Below are positions 1 to 5,451 of a stretch of DNA of 6,861 bases, in pieces. A program made the position numbers and the translations under genes. This stretch comes from an uncultured Collinsella sp. (GTDB lineage Bacteria > Actinomycetota > Coriobacteriia > Coriobacteriales > Coriobacteriaceae): positions 1 to 6,861 of the forward strand of contig USNA01000049.1 of NCBI GenBank assembly GCA_900555955.1, written 5' to 3'. The notes beneath the pieces were generated by a model that saw only the letters and a program-made list of their open reading frames with translations, searched no databases and was not told the origin of the DNA. Positions within the stretch are counted from its first letter, which is position 1, and each line of letters starts with the position of its first letter.

Positions 1-567
1 TGGTTCCCAAGCGGGAGCCTCAAACTGCGGCTTTACGAGCGTGCAGAATGCACCCGTAGGTGCCAGGCACGCCAGCACCGCATCGATAATGTTCGCGATG
101 CTGGTAAACGAGACATCACACACAGCCAAGTCGATGGCGCCGGCATAGCCAAGCTCAGGCAGCTGCGTCACGTTTGTGCGCTCATGCAGCGTCACGCGAT
201 CGTCCTGGCGCAACGACCAATCGAACTGGGCGCGACCCACGTCCACCGAGACAACGGTCGCAGCTCCGCGCTTGAGCAGACAATCGGTAAAGCCGCCGGT
301 AGAGCAGCCCACATCCAGACAGGCAAGGCCCGTCGGATTGATGCCAAACGCATCAAGCGCGCCTTCGAGCTTAAGACCGCCGCGACCAACATAGGGAATG
401 CGCCCCTTCACGTGCAGCGGCAGCCCCGGGATCACCTTAAGGCCCGGCGAAGTCAAGCGCTCACCGCCACTCGAGACCAAGCCGGCCATAAGAGTGCGAA
501 GGGCATCCGCGCGATCGGCGCAGATGCCCTGTGAAATCAGTTCGTCATCAAGACGCACGCGTTTCAT
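1..567 (-). CDS. tlyA: TlyA family rRNA 2'-O-methyltransferase (3' end cut by window)
   Basis: The first 189 codons are in the window and the frame runs open off position 1. Characterised TlyA proteins methylate ribose 2'-OH groups of 16S and 23S rRNA with S-adenosylmethionine; that role is inferred here from the family. Residues 3-60 form an S4 RNA-binding domain beginning KRVRLDDELIS. An FtsJ-like Rossmann methyltransferase follows, with the SAM-binding loop LDVGCSTGGFTDCLL at 84-98. The catalytic set is visible as K66 (in GRGGLKLEG), D151 (VCDVSF) and K179 (VKPQFE). These sit at the same mutual spacing as K69, D154 and K182 of the mycobacterial enzyme; the final Glu would lie outside the window. 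I chose ATG 567 because the family usually begins just before K-x-V-R-L-D. An in-frame ATG at 576 is possible, and neither has a strong Shine-Dalgarno. The gene lies 35 nt downstream of xseB, last visible gene of the efp operon. Confidence 0.93.
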   Translation of the reverse strand, partial: MKRVRLDDELISQGICADRADALRTLMAGLVSSGGERLTSPGLKVIPGLPLHVKGRIPYVGRGGLKLEGALDAFGINPTGLACLDVGCSTGGFTDCLLKRGAATVVSVDVGRAQFDWSLRQDDRVTLHERTNVTQLPELGYAGAIDLAVCDVSFTSIANIIDAVLACLAPTGAFCTLVKPQFEAPAWEP

Positions 568-602
568 GAATGCCATCAACCATTCGTATCCGGAGATGCG
601 GC

Positions 603-842
603 CTAGCTATCCTGGGATTCGTTTGCCGCATCCTCATCGTATTCCTGCTCGAGCTTGTCGGCCTCACGCGGCGTCAACTCAAACTTGTCGACCATATCGA
701 CCGCACGGGAGCCCAGCTCAATCGCTTCGTCAAACAAATCGAGCGAACGCTCCAAGGAGGTATCCTTGGAGCGAACGGTAGCGATAATCTGATCCAGACG
801 GTCCGAGATCTCATCAAAGTTACGGACAGAACCCTCTGGCAT
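603..842 (-). CDS. xseB: Exodeoxyribonuclease VII small subunit
   Basis: This 79-residue protein has the length and pattern of XseB. A helical core at residues 9-52 (from FDEISDRLDQI through SLERSLDLFDEAIEL) aligns well with the E. coli small subunit. The C-terminal 20 residues are acidic and not conserved. XseB subunits bind the XseA catalytic subunit to make the ssDNA-specific exonuclease VII, which degrades single strands from both ends. XseB has no known nuclease activity alone. The start ATG lies 2 nt after the nusB stop, and a GAGGAG Shine-Dalgarno sits inside the nusB 3' end, so translation is probably coupled to nusB. The usual partner xseA, often directly upstream, is not in this window. 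Identification is firm for the family; function depends on an xseA elsewhere in the genome. Confidence 0.88.
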   Translation of the reverse strand: MPEGSVRNFDEISDRLDQIIATVRSKDTSLERSLDLFDEAIELGSRAVDMVDKFELTPREADKLEQEYDEDAANESQDS

Positions 843-844
843 GG

Positions 845-1429
845 CTACTCCTCGACGGAGTCGATGTCAGCCTCGGCGGCGTCCGCATCCTCGGCCAGCA
901 CGCCAGCCTCAACTTGGGCAACCGCAACCTTGGCGGCAGCCTCGGCAGCCTGCGCCTCCTCGCGAGCGCGATCTGTTGCCAGCAGCTCCTGGTACAGGTC
1001 CTCGCCCGGTAGCTCCTCGCTGCGAGCGATCTTGCCCAGCACGCCGTTGACGAACGACGCGGACTGGTCGGTGCCATAGGCCTTGGCAAGCTCGACAGCC
1101 TCGTTGATCACGATGGCGTCCGAGACCTCCTCGTCGGTGAGGAAACGCATCTCGTAAACGGCGATACGCAGCAGGTTGCGGTCGGCGCCGGGCATGCGCA
1201 TAAGATCCCAGTTCTTGGCAACAGAGCGCAGAGCACAGTCGATGCGGTCGATATGCTCATAGGCACCGCGGCACAGCTCCAGCGCATAGGGGTCGAGGGG
1301 ACCCTTCGAGATCAGGAAATCACCCTCGAGGACGCGCTCGAGCGGGCTGTCCGTGGCCTCGGCCTGGAACAGAAGCTGAAGCGCCTGACTGCGGGCAAGC
1401 GTGCGCCCGCGATAAACCTTAAGGCTCAA
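845..1429 (-). CDS. nusB: Transcription antitermination factor NusB, with acidic C-terminal tail
   Basis: NusB pairs with NusE (ribosomal protein S10) on boxA RNA to support antitermination of rRNA transcription. Residues 8-136 are a canonical NusB domain: the N-terminal ARSQALQLLFQAE helix, then MPGADRNLLRIAVYEM at 79-94 and the VINEAVELAKAYGTDQSASF region near 107-126. The start is TTG at 1429. No in-frame ATG precedes the first conserved helix, and an AAGGAG site sits 6 nt upstream. It begins 3 nt after the stop of the Asp23-family gene, and xseB follows after 2 nt. Total length is 194 residues, against roughly 130-150 for typical NusB. The surplus is a tail from about residue 137, rich in Ala, Glu and Asp, likely helical then disordered, with no motif I recognise. 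Confidence 0.94.
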   Translation of the reverse strand: MSLKVYRGRTLARSQALQLLFQAEATDSPLERVLEGDFLISKGPLDPYALELCRGAYEHIDRIDCALRSVAKNWDLMRMPGADRNLLRIAVYEMRFLTDEEVSDAIVINEAVELAKAYGTDQSASFVNGVLGKIARSEELPGEDLYQELLATDRAREEAQAAEAAAKVAVAQVEAGVLAEDADAAEADIDSVEE

Positions 1430-1441
1430 AGGTTACTCCTT
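1430..1441 (-). promoter_or_regulatory. Ribosome binding site deciding the TTG start of nusB
   Basis: On the minus strand AAGGAG (1441-1436) overlaps the last codons and stop of the Asp23-family gene. It lies 6 nt before TTG 1429. No ATG or GTG in the same frame falls at a workable distance before the conserved NusB helix, so this site supports a TTG initiation codon and translational coupling to the gene upstream. Confidence 0.75.
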
Positions 1442-1795
1442 GGGGAAAACGAGGCCGTCGATGCAAACGTCAACGCGCTCGACCTCAACGCCAACCTGGG
1501 CATCGATGGCGGCGACCACGGCGGCGCGAACGGCCTCGGCGAGTTTCTTGAACGGATAGCCAAAGAACACCACGACACGCACGGTGAGTGCGAGCTTGTC
1601 GCCGATGACCTCGGCCTCGACCGCCGGCTCGGAAGCCGGGGCCTTGGACGAGAGCATCATGGAGACAAGGTTGGTGGCAAGGTCCTTGACGCCAACGGAG
1701 GCGATGCCCTCGACATCCGACACGGCGCGCGAAACGATGGCGGTCAGAACATCGGGCGAAATGCCGATGCCGTCAATCTTGATTTCCTGGGGCAT
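1433..1795 (-). CDS. Asp23/Gls24 family protein (YqhY-like)
   Basis: This 120-residue protein has the Asp23/Gls24 (DUF322) pattern. An N-terminal IKIDGIGISPDVLTAIVSRA is followed by the family hallmark VEGIASV at residues 28-34. Central beta strands (VEAEVIGDKLALTVRVVVFFG) and a final helix-strand unit with VERVDVCIDGL near 104-114 complete it. No signal peptide or membrane segment is visible, so it should be cytoplasmic. Family members include staphylococcal Asp23 (membrane-associated, envelope stress) and Bacillus YqhY, encoded next to nusB and linked to acetyl-CoA carboxylase and lipid synthesis. The position directly before nusB makes the YqhY comparison the better one, but the function here is inference. 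An AGGAGG site 4 nt before ATG 1795 fixes the start. It sits 23 nt after efp. Confidence 0.85.
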   Translation of the reverse strand: MPQEIKIDGIGISPDVLTAIVSRAVSDVEGIASVGVKDLATNLVSMMLSSKAPASEPAVEAEVIGDKLALTVRVVVFFGYPFKKLAEAVRAAVVAAIDAQVGVEVERVDVCIDGLVFPKE

Positions 1796-1818
1796 GAGTC
1801 CTCCTAGAAGAGTTGGTG

Positions 1819-2382
1819 CTAGACGCGGGAGACGAACTTGCCGTCGCGGGTGTCAACCTTGATGACCTCGCCCTCGTTGAGGTACATGGGGACCTGGATG
1901 ACAGCGCCGGTGTCGATCGTGGCCGGCTTGGTGGAACCCTGGACGGTGTCGCCCTTAAAGCCCGGGTCGGTCTGGACGATGGTGGTCTCGATGAACATCG
2001 GCGGAGTCACGCCCATGAGCTCATCGTCGGCGAAGAGCAGCTGGCAGATGTCGTTCTCGCGCAGCCACTTGGAGTTCTCGCCCACCATGTCCTCGGGAAC
2101 GGGAACCTGCTCATAGGACTCGTTGTCCATGAAGATGTAGTCGGTGCCATCGTTGTAGAGGTACTGGAACTCACGGGTGGTGAGCATGACGCTCTCGAAC
2201 TTGGTGCCGGCGTTGCAGGTGTTCTCGACGACGCGGCCGCTCTTGATGTCGCGGGTCTTGTAGCGCACAAACGCGCCGCCCTTGCCCGGCTTGACATGCT
2301 GGAACTCGACGATGGTGTAGACCTTGTCCTTGATGCGGAGACCGAGGCCGTTCTTGAAGTCGGCGGTAGAAATGGTAGGCAT
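1819..2382 (-). CDS. efp: Translation elongation factor P
   Basis: EF-P enters the ribosomal E site and relieves stalling at polyproline stretches. The 187-residue product has the family's usual length and three-domain layout. The N-terminal KOW-like domain begins PTISTADFKNGLGLRIKDK. The loop that contacts the P-site tRNA reads VKPGKGGAFVR, with Lys34 at the tip where other EF-Ps carry their modification. The OB domains include YNDGTDYIFMDNESYEQV and the C-terminal EVIKVDTRDGKFVSR. I chose ATG 2382 because it gives the standard N-terminus and has GAAAGG 5 nt upstream; an 11-residue in-frame extension to 2415 lacks both. It is the first gene of its operon, with a TATAAT box about 58 nt before the start. 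No lysyl- or aminopentanol-modifying enzyme is visible here, so the state of Lys34 cannot be judged. Confidence 0.96.
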   Translation of the reverse strand: MPTISTADFKNGLGLRIKDKVYTIVEFQHVKPGKGGAFVRYKTRDIKSGRVVENTCNAGTKFESVMLTTREFQYLYNDGTDYIFMDNESYEQVPVPEDMVGENSKWLRENDICQLLFADDELMGVTPPMFIETTIVQTDPGFKGDTVQGSTKPATIDTGAVIQVPMYLNEGEVIKVDTRDGKFVSRV

Positions 2383-2387
2383 AGCGA

Positions 2388-2393
2388 CCTTTC
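2388..2393 (-). promoter_or_regulatory. Ribosome binding site of efp
   Basis: GAAAGG on the minus strand, 5 nt before ATG 2382. It decides for the conserved MPTISTADF start over the in-frame extension that begins at 2415. Confidence 0.7.
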
Positions 2394-2439
2394 TTGTTAT
2401 GGGCAGAACGCACAAGCGTCCAAATTACATACGACAGAA

Positions 2440-2467
2440 ATTATACACTTGCAGACAGCGCCTGCAG
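2440..2467 (-). promoter_or_regulatory. Promoter of the efp-nusB-tlyA operon
   Basis: Minus-strand TATAAT at 2445-2440 is a perfect -10 hexamer. The -35 region, near 2462-2468, is weak: the best hexamer, CTGCAG, matches only the TG of TTGACA, at a 16-nt spacer. Predicted transcription start is near 2433, giving a leader of about 50 nt before efp. The site lies just downstream of the pepQ terminator, as expected for a new transcription unit. The -10 is a strong match; the -35 assignment is uncertain. Confidence 0.6.
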
Positions 2468-2475
2468 CGAGCGCA

Positions 2476-2519
2476 TAAAAAGAGAACGCGGGGCGTCCGA
2501 ATTGCTCCGGACGCCCCGC
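2476..2519 (-). terminator. Intrinsic terminator of pepQ
   Basis: A perfect 12-bp, GC-rich inverted repeat lies at 2488-2499 and 2508-2519 with an 8-nt loop. On the minus strand it is followed by a U-rich run (TTCTCTTTTT, 2485-2476), the form of a rho-independent terminator. The plus-strand exit has no T run, so it acts leftward only. It begins about 20 nt after the pepQ stop and separates pepQ from efp. Confidence 0.88.
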
Positions 2520-2540
2520 CCAAAAATCTATCGAAATGGG

Positions 2541-3671
2541 CTAGCAGTCGATGACGTGCAGGTCGTGCGGGGTCTTGGTGAAGGGCTCGTAGCCGTTCTC
2601 GGTGACGACGCCGTAGTCCTCCAGGCGCACGCCGCCCACACCGGGCAGGTAGACGCCGGGCTCCATGGTAATAACCGAGCCGACCTCAATGATGTTCTTG
2701 CTACGGTTGAAGTTGGGCAGCTCGTGGATGTCGATACCAACGCCGTGGCCCAGGCCATGGTTGTAGTAATCGCCATAACCGGCATCGCCGATGATCTTCT
2801 TGGAAAGCTTGAAAATGTCGTTGCCCTCGACGCCCGGATGGATGGCGGCGACGCACTCCTCGTGCGTACGGCGCACGAGCGCGTACAGGTCGAGCTGTTC
2901 CTGGGTAGGCTCGCCCATCACGACAGTGCGCGTCATGTCGGAGCGGTAATCGCAGTAGCCCGCGCCGTAATCCATGAGGACGAAGTCGCCCTTCTCGATG
3001 ACACGGTCACTCGGCACGGCATGCGGGTTGGCGGTGTTGGGACCGCTCGCCACAATGGAGCCGAAGGCCAGGCTGTCGGCGCCGTTGGCGAACATAAAGT
3101 TCTCGAGCTCGTTGCGAACCTGCTTCTCGGTCATACCGGGTTTAATAAAGCCGAGCATATGCTGGAAGGCGGCATCGGTGATCGACTGCGCATGGCGCAT
3201 GAGCTCGATCTCCTCGGCATCCTTGATGGCGCGCATCTTGCGGATGTCGTCGTGCATCAACGGCAACATGCAGGCGACAGAGCGGTCCTCCAGGCCGCGC
3301 TGAATGCCCTGGTAGAAATTAATCTGCATATCGTCCTCGACAGCGCAGACGCGGCACTTGTTAGCCACAATCTTGCCGGCGACCCAACCGGAGATGGTGC
3401 CTTCGTCCATGTCGTAGACCCAGGGGCTGCCGGCGGGCGTGTTCTCCTCAAAGCTGTTGAGGTAGCGCGAGTCGGTGTGGAACAGGCACTGGTCGACCGT
3501 AATAAACGCAGCGTGCGGGAACTCGAAGGTGTAGTCGAAGACGCCCTTCACGCCCGTAAGCCAACGAAGGTTGGCCTCGTCGCGCACCACGATGGCGTCG
3601 TAGCCACGCTCGGCCATCAGGGCACGGACACGCTCGATACGACCGGCAGGACCGGCAGCAAACTCAGACAT
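2541..3671 (-). CDS. pepQ: Xaa-Pro peptidase, M24 metallopeptidase family
   Basis: This 376-residue cytoplasmic protein has a creatinase-like N-terminal domain (about 1-140) and a C-terminal pita-bread peptidase domain (about 150-376). All five dinuclear-metal ligands are present: D234 in LMDYG, D245 in SDMTRT, H309 in GLGHGVG, E337 in TMEPGVY and E351 in VRLEDYG. The accessory histidines H217 (NPHAVPS) and H316 (DIHELP) are also present. Family members cleave Xaa-Pro bonds in dipeptides (prolidase, PepQ) or peptide N-termini (aminopeptidase P); sequence alone does not settle which. ATG 3671 has GAAAGGAA upstream (3684-3677). Its place directly before efp matches pepQ-efp order in mycobacteria and Bacillus. 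It is set apart by 132 nt with a hairpin upstream and a terminator downstream, so it may be monocistronic. Confidence 0.93.
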   Translation of the reverse strand: MSEFAAGPAGRIERVRALMAERGYDAIVVRDEANLRWLTGVKGVFDYTFEFPHAAFITVDQCLFHTDSRYLNSFEENTPAGSPWVYDMDEGTISGWVAGKIVANKCRVCAVEDDMQINFYQGIQRGLEDRSVACMLPLMHDDIRKMRAIKDAEEIELMRHAQSITDAAFQHMLGFIKPGMTEKQVRNELENFMFANGADSLAFGSIVASGPNTANPHAVPSDRVIEKGDFVLMDYGAGYCDYRSDMTRTVVMGEPTQEQLDLYALVRRTHEECVAAIHPGVEGNDIFKLSKKIIGDAGYGDYYNHGLGHGVGIDIHELPNFNRSKNIIEVGSVITMEPGVYLPGVGGVRLEDYGVVTENGYEPFTKTPHDLHVIDC

Positions 3672-3703
3672 GCAGATTCCTTTCTTGTTGTCTCTATATA
3701 GAC

Positions 3704-3765
3704 GGGACGGGTCTCAATCGAACGACGGAATCGCATGCGATCCGCAACCGATTGAAAACCCGCCC
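3704..3765. repeat. Long imperfect inverted repeat with 12-bp palindrome upstream of pepQ
   Basis: The 132-nt gap between aroB and pepQ holds nested inverted repeats. In plus-strand coordinates, a perfect 12-bp palindrome ATCGCATGCGAT lies at 3730-3741, flanked by CGG 3726-3728 and CCG 3742-3744. After a small internal loop come CAATCG 3715-3720 and CGATTG 3749-3754. G-rich 3704-3711 then pairs with C-rich 3759-3765, with one bulge. As RNA it would fold into one long stem-loop. Neither strand has a T run after it, so it does not look like an intrinsic terminator. It could be a leader structure for pepQ, an operator, or a transcript-end stabiliser for aroB. Confidence 0.6.
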
Positions 3766-3768
3766 CTC

Positions 3769-3797
3769 AACATGATACGAAAGACAATGGATGTCAA
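3769..3797 (-). promoter_or_regulatory. Weak candidate promoter for pepQ
   Basis: Minus-strand TTGACA at 3797-3792, just after the aroB stop, is a perfect -35 match. The hexamer at a 17-nt spacer (CATGTT, 3774-3769) is a poor -10; a better one, TATCAT (3777-3772), is only 14 nt away. Either would place the start of transcription at the right edge of the hairpin. A TATATA box at 3700-3695 has no -35 at a usable distance. The need for a pepQ promoter here is inference from the gene gap. Confidence 0.25.
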
Positions 3798-3803
3798 TAA
3801 ATC

Positions 3804-4913
3804 TTAGAGAAGTTCTTTGCGAGAAGCCAAATAGGCGTGAGCATGGCGCTCAAGAACCTCGTCCTCGACGCTCGTTAGGCGAATGGCACCGAGTGCTGCG
3901 GGCAGCGGCAGCATGCTGCGATTCGAGCGAGCGAACTGCTGCTTGCGGAACTCCTCGATATATGCGACAGGCTCCAGGTCGAAGGCAAGTTCCTCGATAC
4001 CAAAGTCCTCCAGACAGTCATCGACCTCAAAGACGTAATCGATATCGAAGTCGCAGGCGTCATGTGCTAGGCGCGCCTCAAAGCGCATGCCCTCGGACAA
4101 CAGCTGGTAGGCAGGGACCTGCGAAGCGGCATCGCCCAAGCAAGCGCGCAAGGTACGCTCCCCCGTCTTGCCAAAATCGAGCGCATGGCGGGCGCTCGGG
4201 TTCGTGGCCATCAGTACGTCCTTGCGAGCAGTCTGAGACCATTGAACGGCATTGACGAGCGCGACCTCCTCGCCCGCGAGAATCTCGGGGACGGTCTCAA
4301 TAAACTGATTCCAGCGGGACTTGCTGCTCGAAAGCATGGTGCCAACAAGTACCGCATAGCCGAGCTTGAGGTCCTCGGGGTCCGCCTCGCGAACAAGGTC
4401 GAGGTCACACACGACCAAGCCCGGTTCGGGACGGAACGCGATGGCGGGAAGCGCACTGGCCGACGAGGCGACAAGCGGCTTCATGGTCGTCGCGACCGTG
4501 AGCATGGCGTCGAAGGTCGTCGGCAGCAGCGCGCACTCGGTTCGGCCACACCACTGGTTGGCGCACCAGCTAACAACCGAGCAGGTTGCGGCATCGCCAA
4601 CGGCGACAACCAGATCGTCGCAGGTAATGCCGTTGGCAGATAGGGCGCCAAAGATCGCATCGGTATCAGCAAGCGTGGCACCAGCAGGCGAAACCTCGAG
4701 GGGGAGCTGTGACATGACAAAACCGGCGTCGACCAGCGCATGCTCGACGACCTCACCAAAACGCTCTGACGTGGCGGTGTTCCAAACGACCATCGCGCGC
4801 TTAGGCTTGCCCACAGCCGAGGAAAACATGCGCGACAGCTCATCGAACGCGCCCAATCCGACGCGGACATCGACACTGCGGTTTTGGAAATTGATCAGTT
4901 GACGGCGAATCAT
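3804..4913 (-). CDS. aroB: 3-dehydroquinate synthase-like protein lacking the zinc-site residues
   Basis: The 369-residue protein has the length and overall pattern of AroB, which converts DAHP to 3-dehydroquinate using NAD and a divalent metal. A co-linear alignment with E. coli AroB (recalled, by eye) is anchored by LLPTT (129-133), K145 of the GGK site, VCDLD (168-172), LDFG-T (245-250) and MLPLP (334-338). The catalytic features are missing. GGGVVGD is VGDAATC (105-111) and the GE..K signature near 75-80 is gone. The zinc Glu of AEVIKYG is Val188, GHTFGH is GKTGER (248-253; Lys249 for the zinc His), and the His of LHGE falls on Ala268. There is no stop or frameshift in 1110 bp, so it looks maintained rather than decaying. 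ATG 4913 overlaps the aroK stop as ATGA, implying translational coupling. DHQ synthase activity is doubtful; the symbol marks family and position only. It may be a pseudoenzyme or have a new substrate. Confidence 0.8.
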   Translation of the reverse strand: MIRRQLINFQNRSVDVRVGLGAFDELSRMFSSAVGKPKRAMVVWNTATSERFGEVVEHALVDAGFVMSQLPLEVSPAGATLADTDAIFGALSANGITCDDLVVAVGDAATCSVVSWCANQWCGRTECALLPTTFDAMLTVATTMKPLVASSASALPAIAFRPEPGLVVCDLDLVREADPEDLKLGYAVLVGTMLSSSKSRWNQFIETVPEILAGEEVALVNAVQWSQTARKDVLMATNPSARHALDFGKTGERTLRACLGDAASQVPAYQLLSEGMRFEARLAHDACDFDIDYVFEVDDCLEDFGIEELAFDLEPVAYIEEFRKQQFARSNRSMLPLPAALGAIRLTSVEDEVLERHAHAYLASRKELL

Positions 4914-5443
4914 AGCAGCCCACGCTCCAAAAGCATCTCGGCACAAAGGTAGGAAACGTCCTCGAAGGACTTGTTGCGAATATCAAGGGTAAGGTCGGCG
5001 GCCTGGCGATACAGCGGACGGCGATGCTCAAACAGGCGCGCGGCATGCTCGGGAGAGCGAAAATCGGGGCGCGTGTCGGACCGACGAATCTGGCGAATCG
5101 AATCCTCAAAGTCGCCCTCGAGGTACACGCACGTACCCATTTCGTGCATCAGCTCAATATTCACCGGTGTCTCGACGATACCGCCCCCGCACGAAACCAA
5201 CAGGCTGCGCTCACTTTGGAGCGAACGGAGCGCCGAGGTCTCGAGCTCGCGAAAACGACCCTCGCCCTCGGTCTCAAAAATCTCGGTTACCGACTTGCCG
5301 CAACGGCGCACGACCAGGCGGGCGGCATCGATAAAACGCCGCTTGAACATAGTGCCGACGTTGCGCGCGAGCGTCGATTTGCCCGCGCCCAAAAAGCCGA
5401 TAAAGAAGATATGGTCGCAGCCGTGTTTGGTGTGCTGGGACAT
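4910..5443 (-). CDS. aroK: Shikimate kinase-like protein with altered substrate motif
   Basis: Shikimate kinase phosphorylates shikimate at the 3-OH with ATP. The 177-residue product has the family's length and NMP-kinase layout. Walker A GFLGAGKST is at 16-24, FRELE at 64-68 (R65 equals Mtb R58), the Walker B-like CGGG at 85-88, the lid arginine R125 in DTRPDF (Mtb R117) and the R141 of HRRPLY (Mtb R136). The DxD motif is changed: FIDAA at 37-41 keeps the first Asp (D39, Mg side), but the second, the shikimate-contacting Asp34 of the Mtb enzyme, is Ala41. The codons read cleanly GAT GCC GCC (5329-5321). ATP binding is expected; shikimate phosphorylation is uncertain. The gene starts 8 nt after yqeG with GAGGAA upstream, and its stop overlaps the aroB-like start. 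Confidence 0.85.
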   Translation of the reverse strand: MSQHTKHGCDHIFFIGFLGAGKSTLARNVGTMFKRRFIDAARLVVRRCGKSVTEIFETEGEGRFRELETSALRSLQSERSLLVSCGGGIVETPVNIELMHEMGTCVYLEGDFEDSIRQIRRSDTRPDFRSPEHAARLFEHRRPLYRQAADLTLDIRNKSFEDVSYLCAEMLLERGLL

Positions 5444-5451
5444 AGCGAGAC

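Noticed and set aside
2383..2415. Eleven-residue N-terminal extension of EF-P
   Set aside because: The conserved EF-P start is ATG 2382 with its own Shine-Dalgarno; the upstream ATG falls in the leader.
1253..2478. Plus-strand open frames opposite nusB, the Asp23-family gene and efp
   Set aside because: They are mirror images of well-identified minus-strand genes, low in complexity and without supported starts.
2394..3701. Long plus-strand open frame (435 codons) opposite pepQ
   Set aside because: It is antisense to pepQ, which has complete family motifs. The frame is open because of the GC-rich codon pattern of pepQ, and its translation has no recognisable domain.
3704..3765. Intrinsic terminator of aroB
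   Set aside because: The stem is strong, but no U-rich run follows it on either strand.
3804..4913. aroB as a decayed pseudogene
   Set aside because: There are no stops or frameshifts in 1110 bp, the length is normal and the start is coupled to aroK, which favours a maintained protein with changed function.
4914..4946. N-terminal extension of the AroB-like protein
   Set aside because: It would overlap aroK deeply; the ATGA overlap at 4913-4910 gives the family-like N-terminus.
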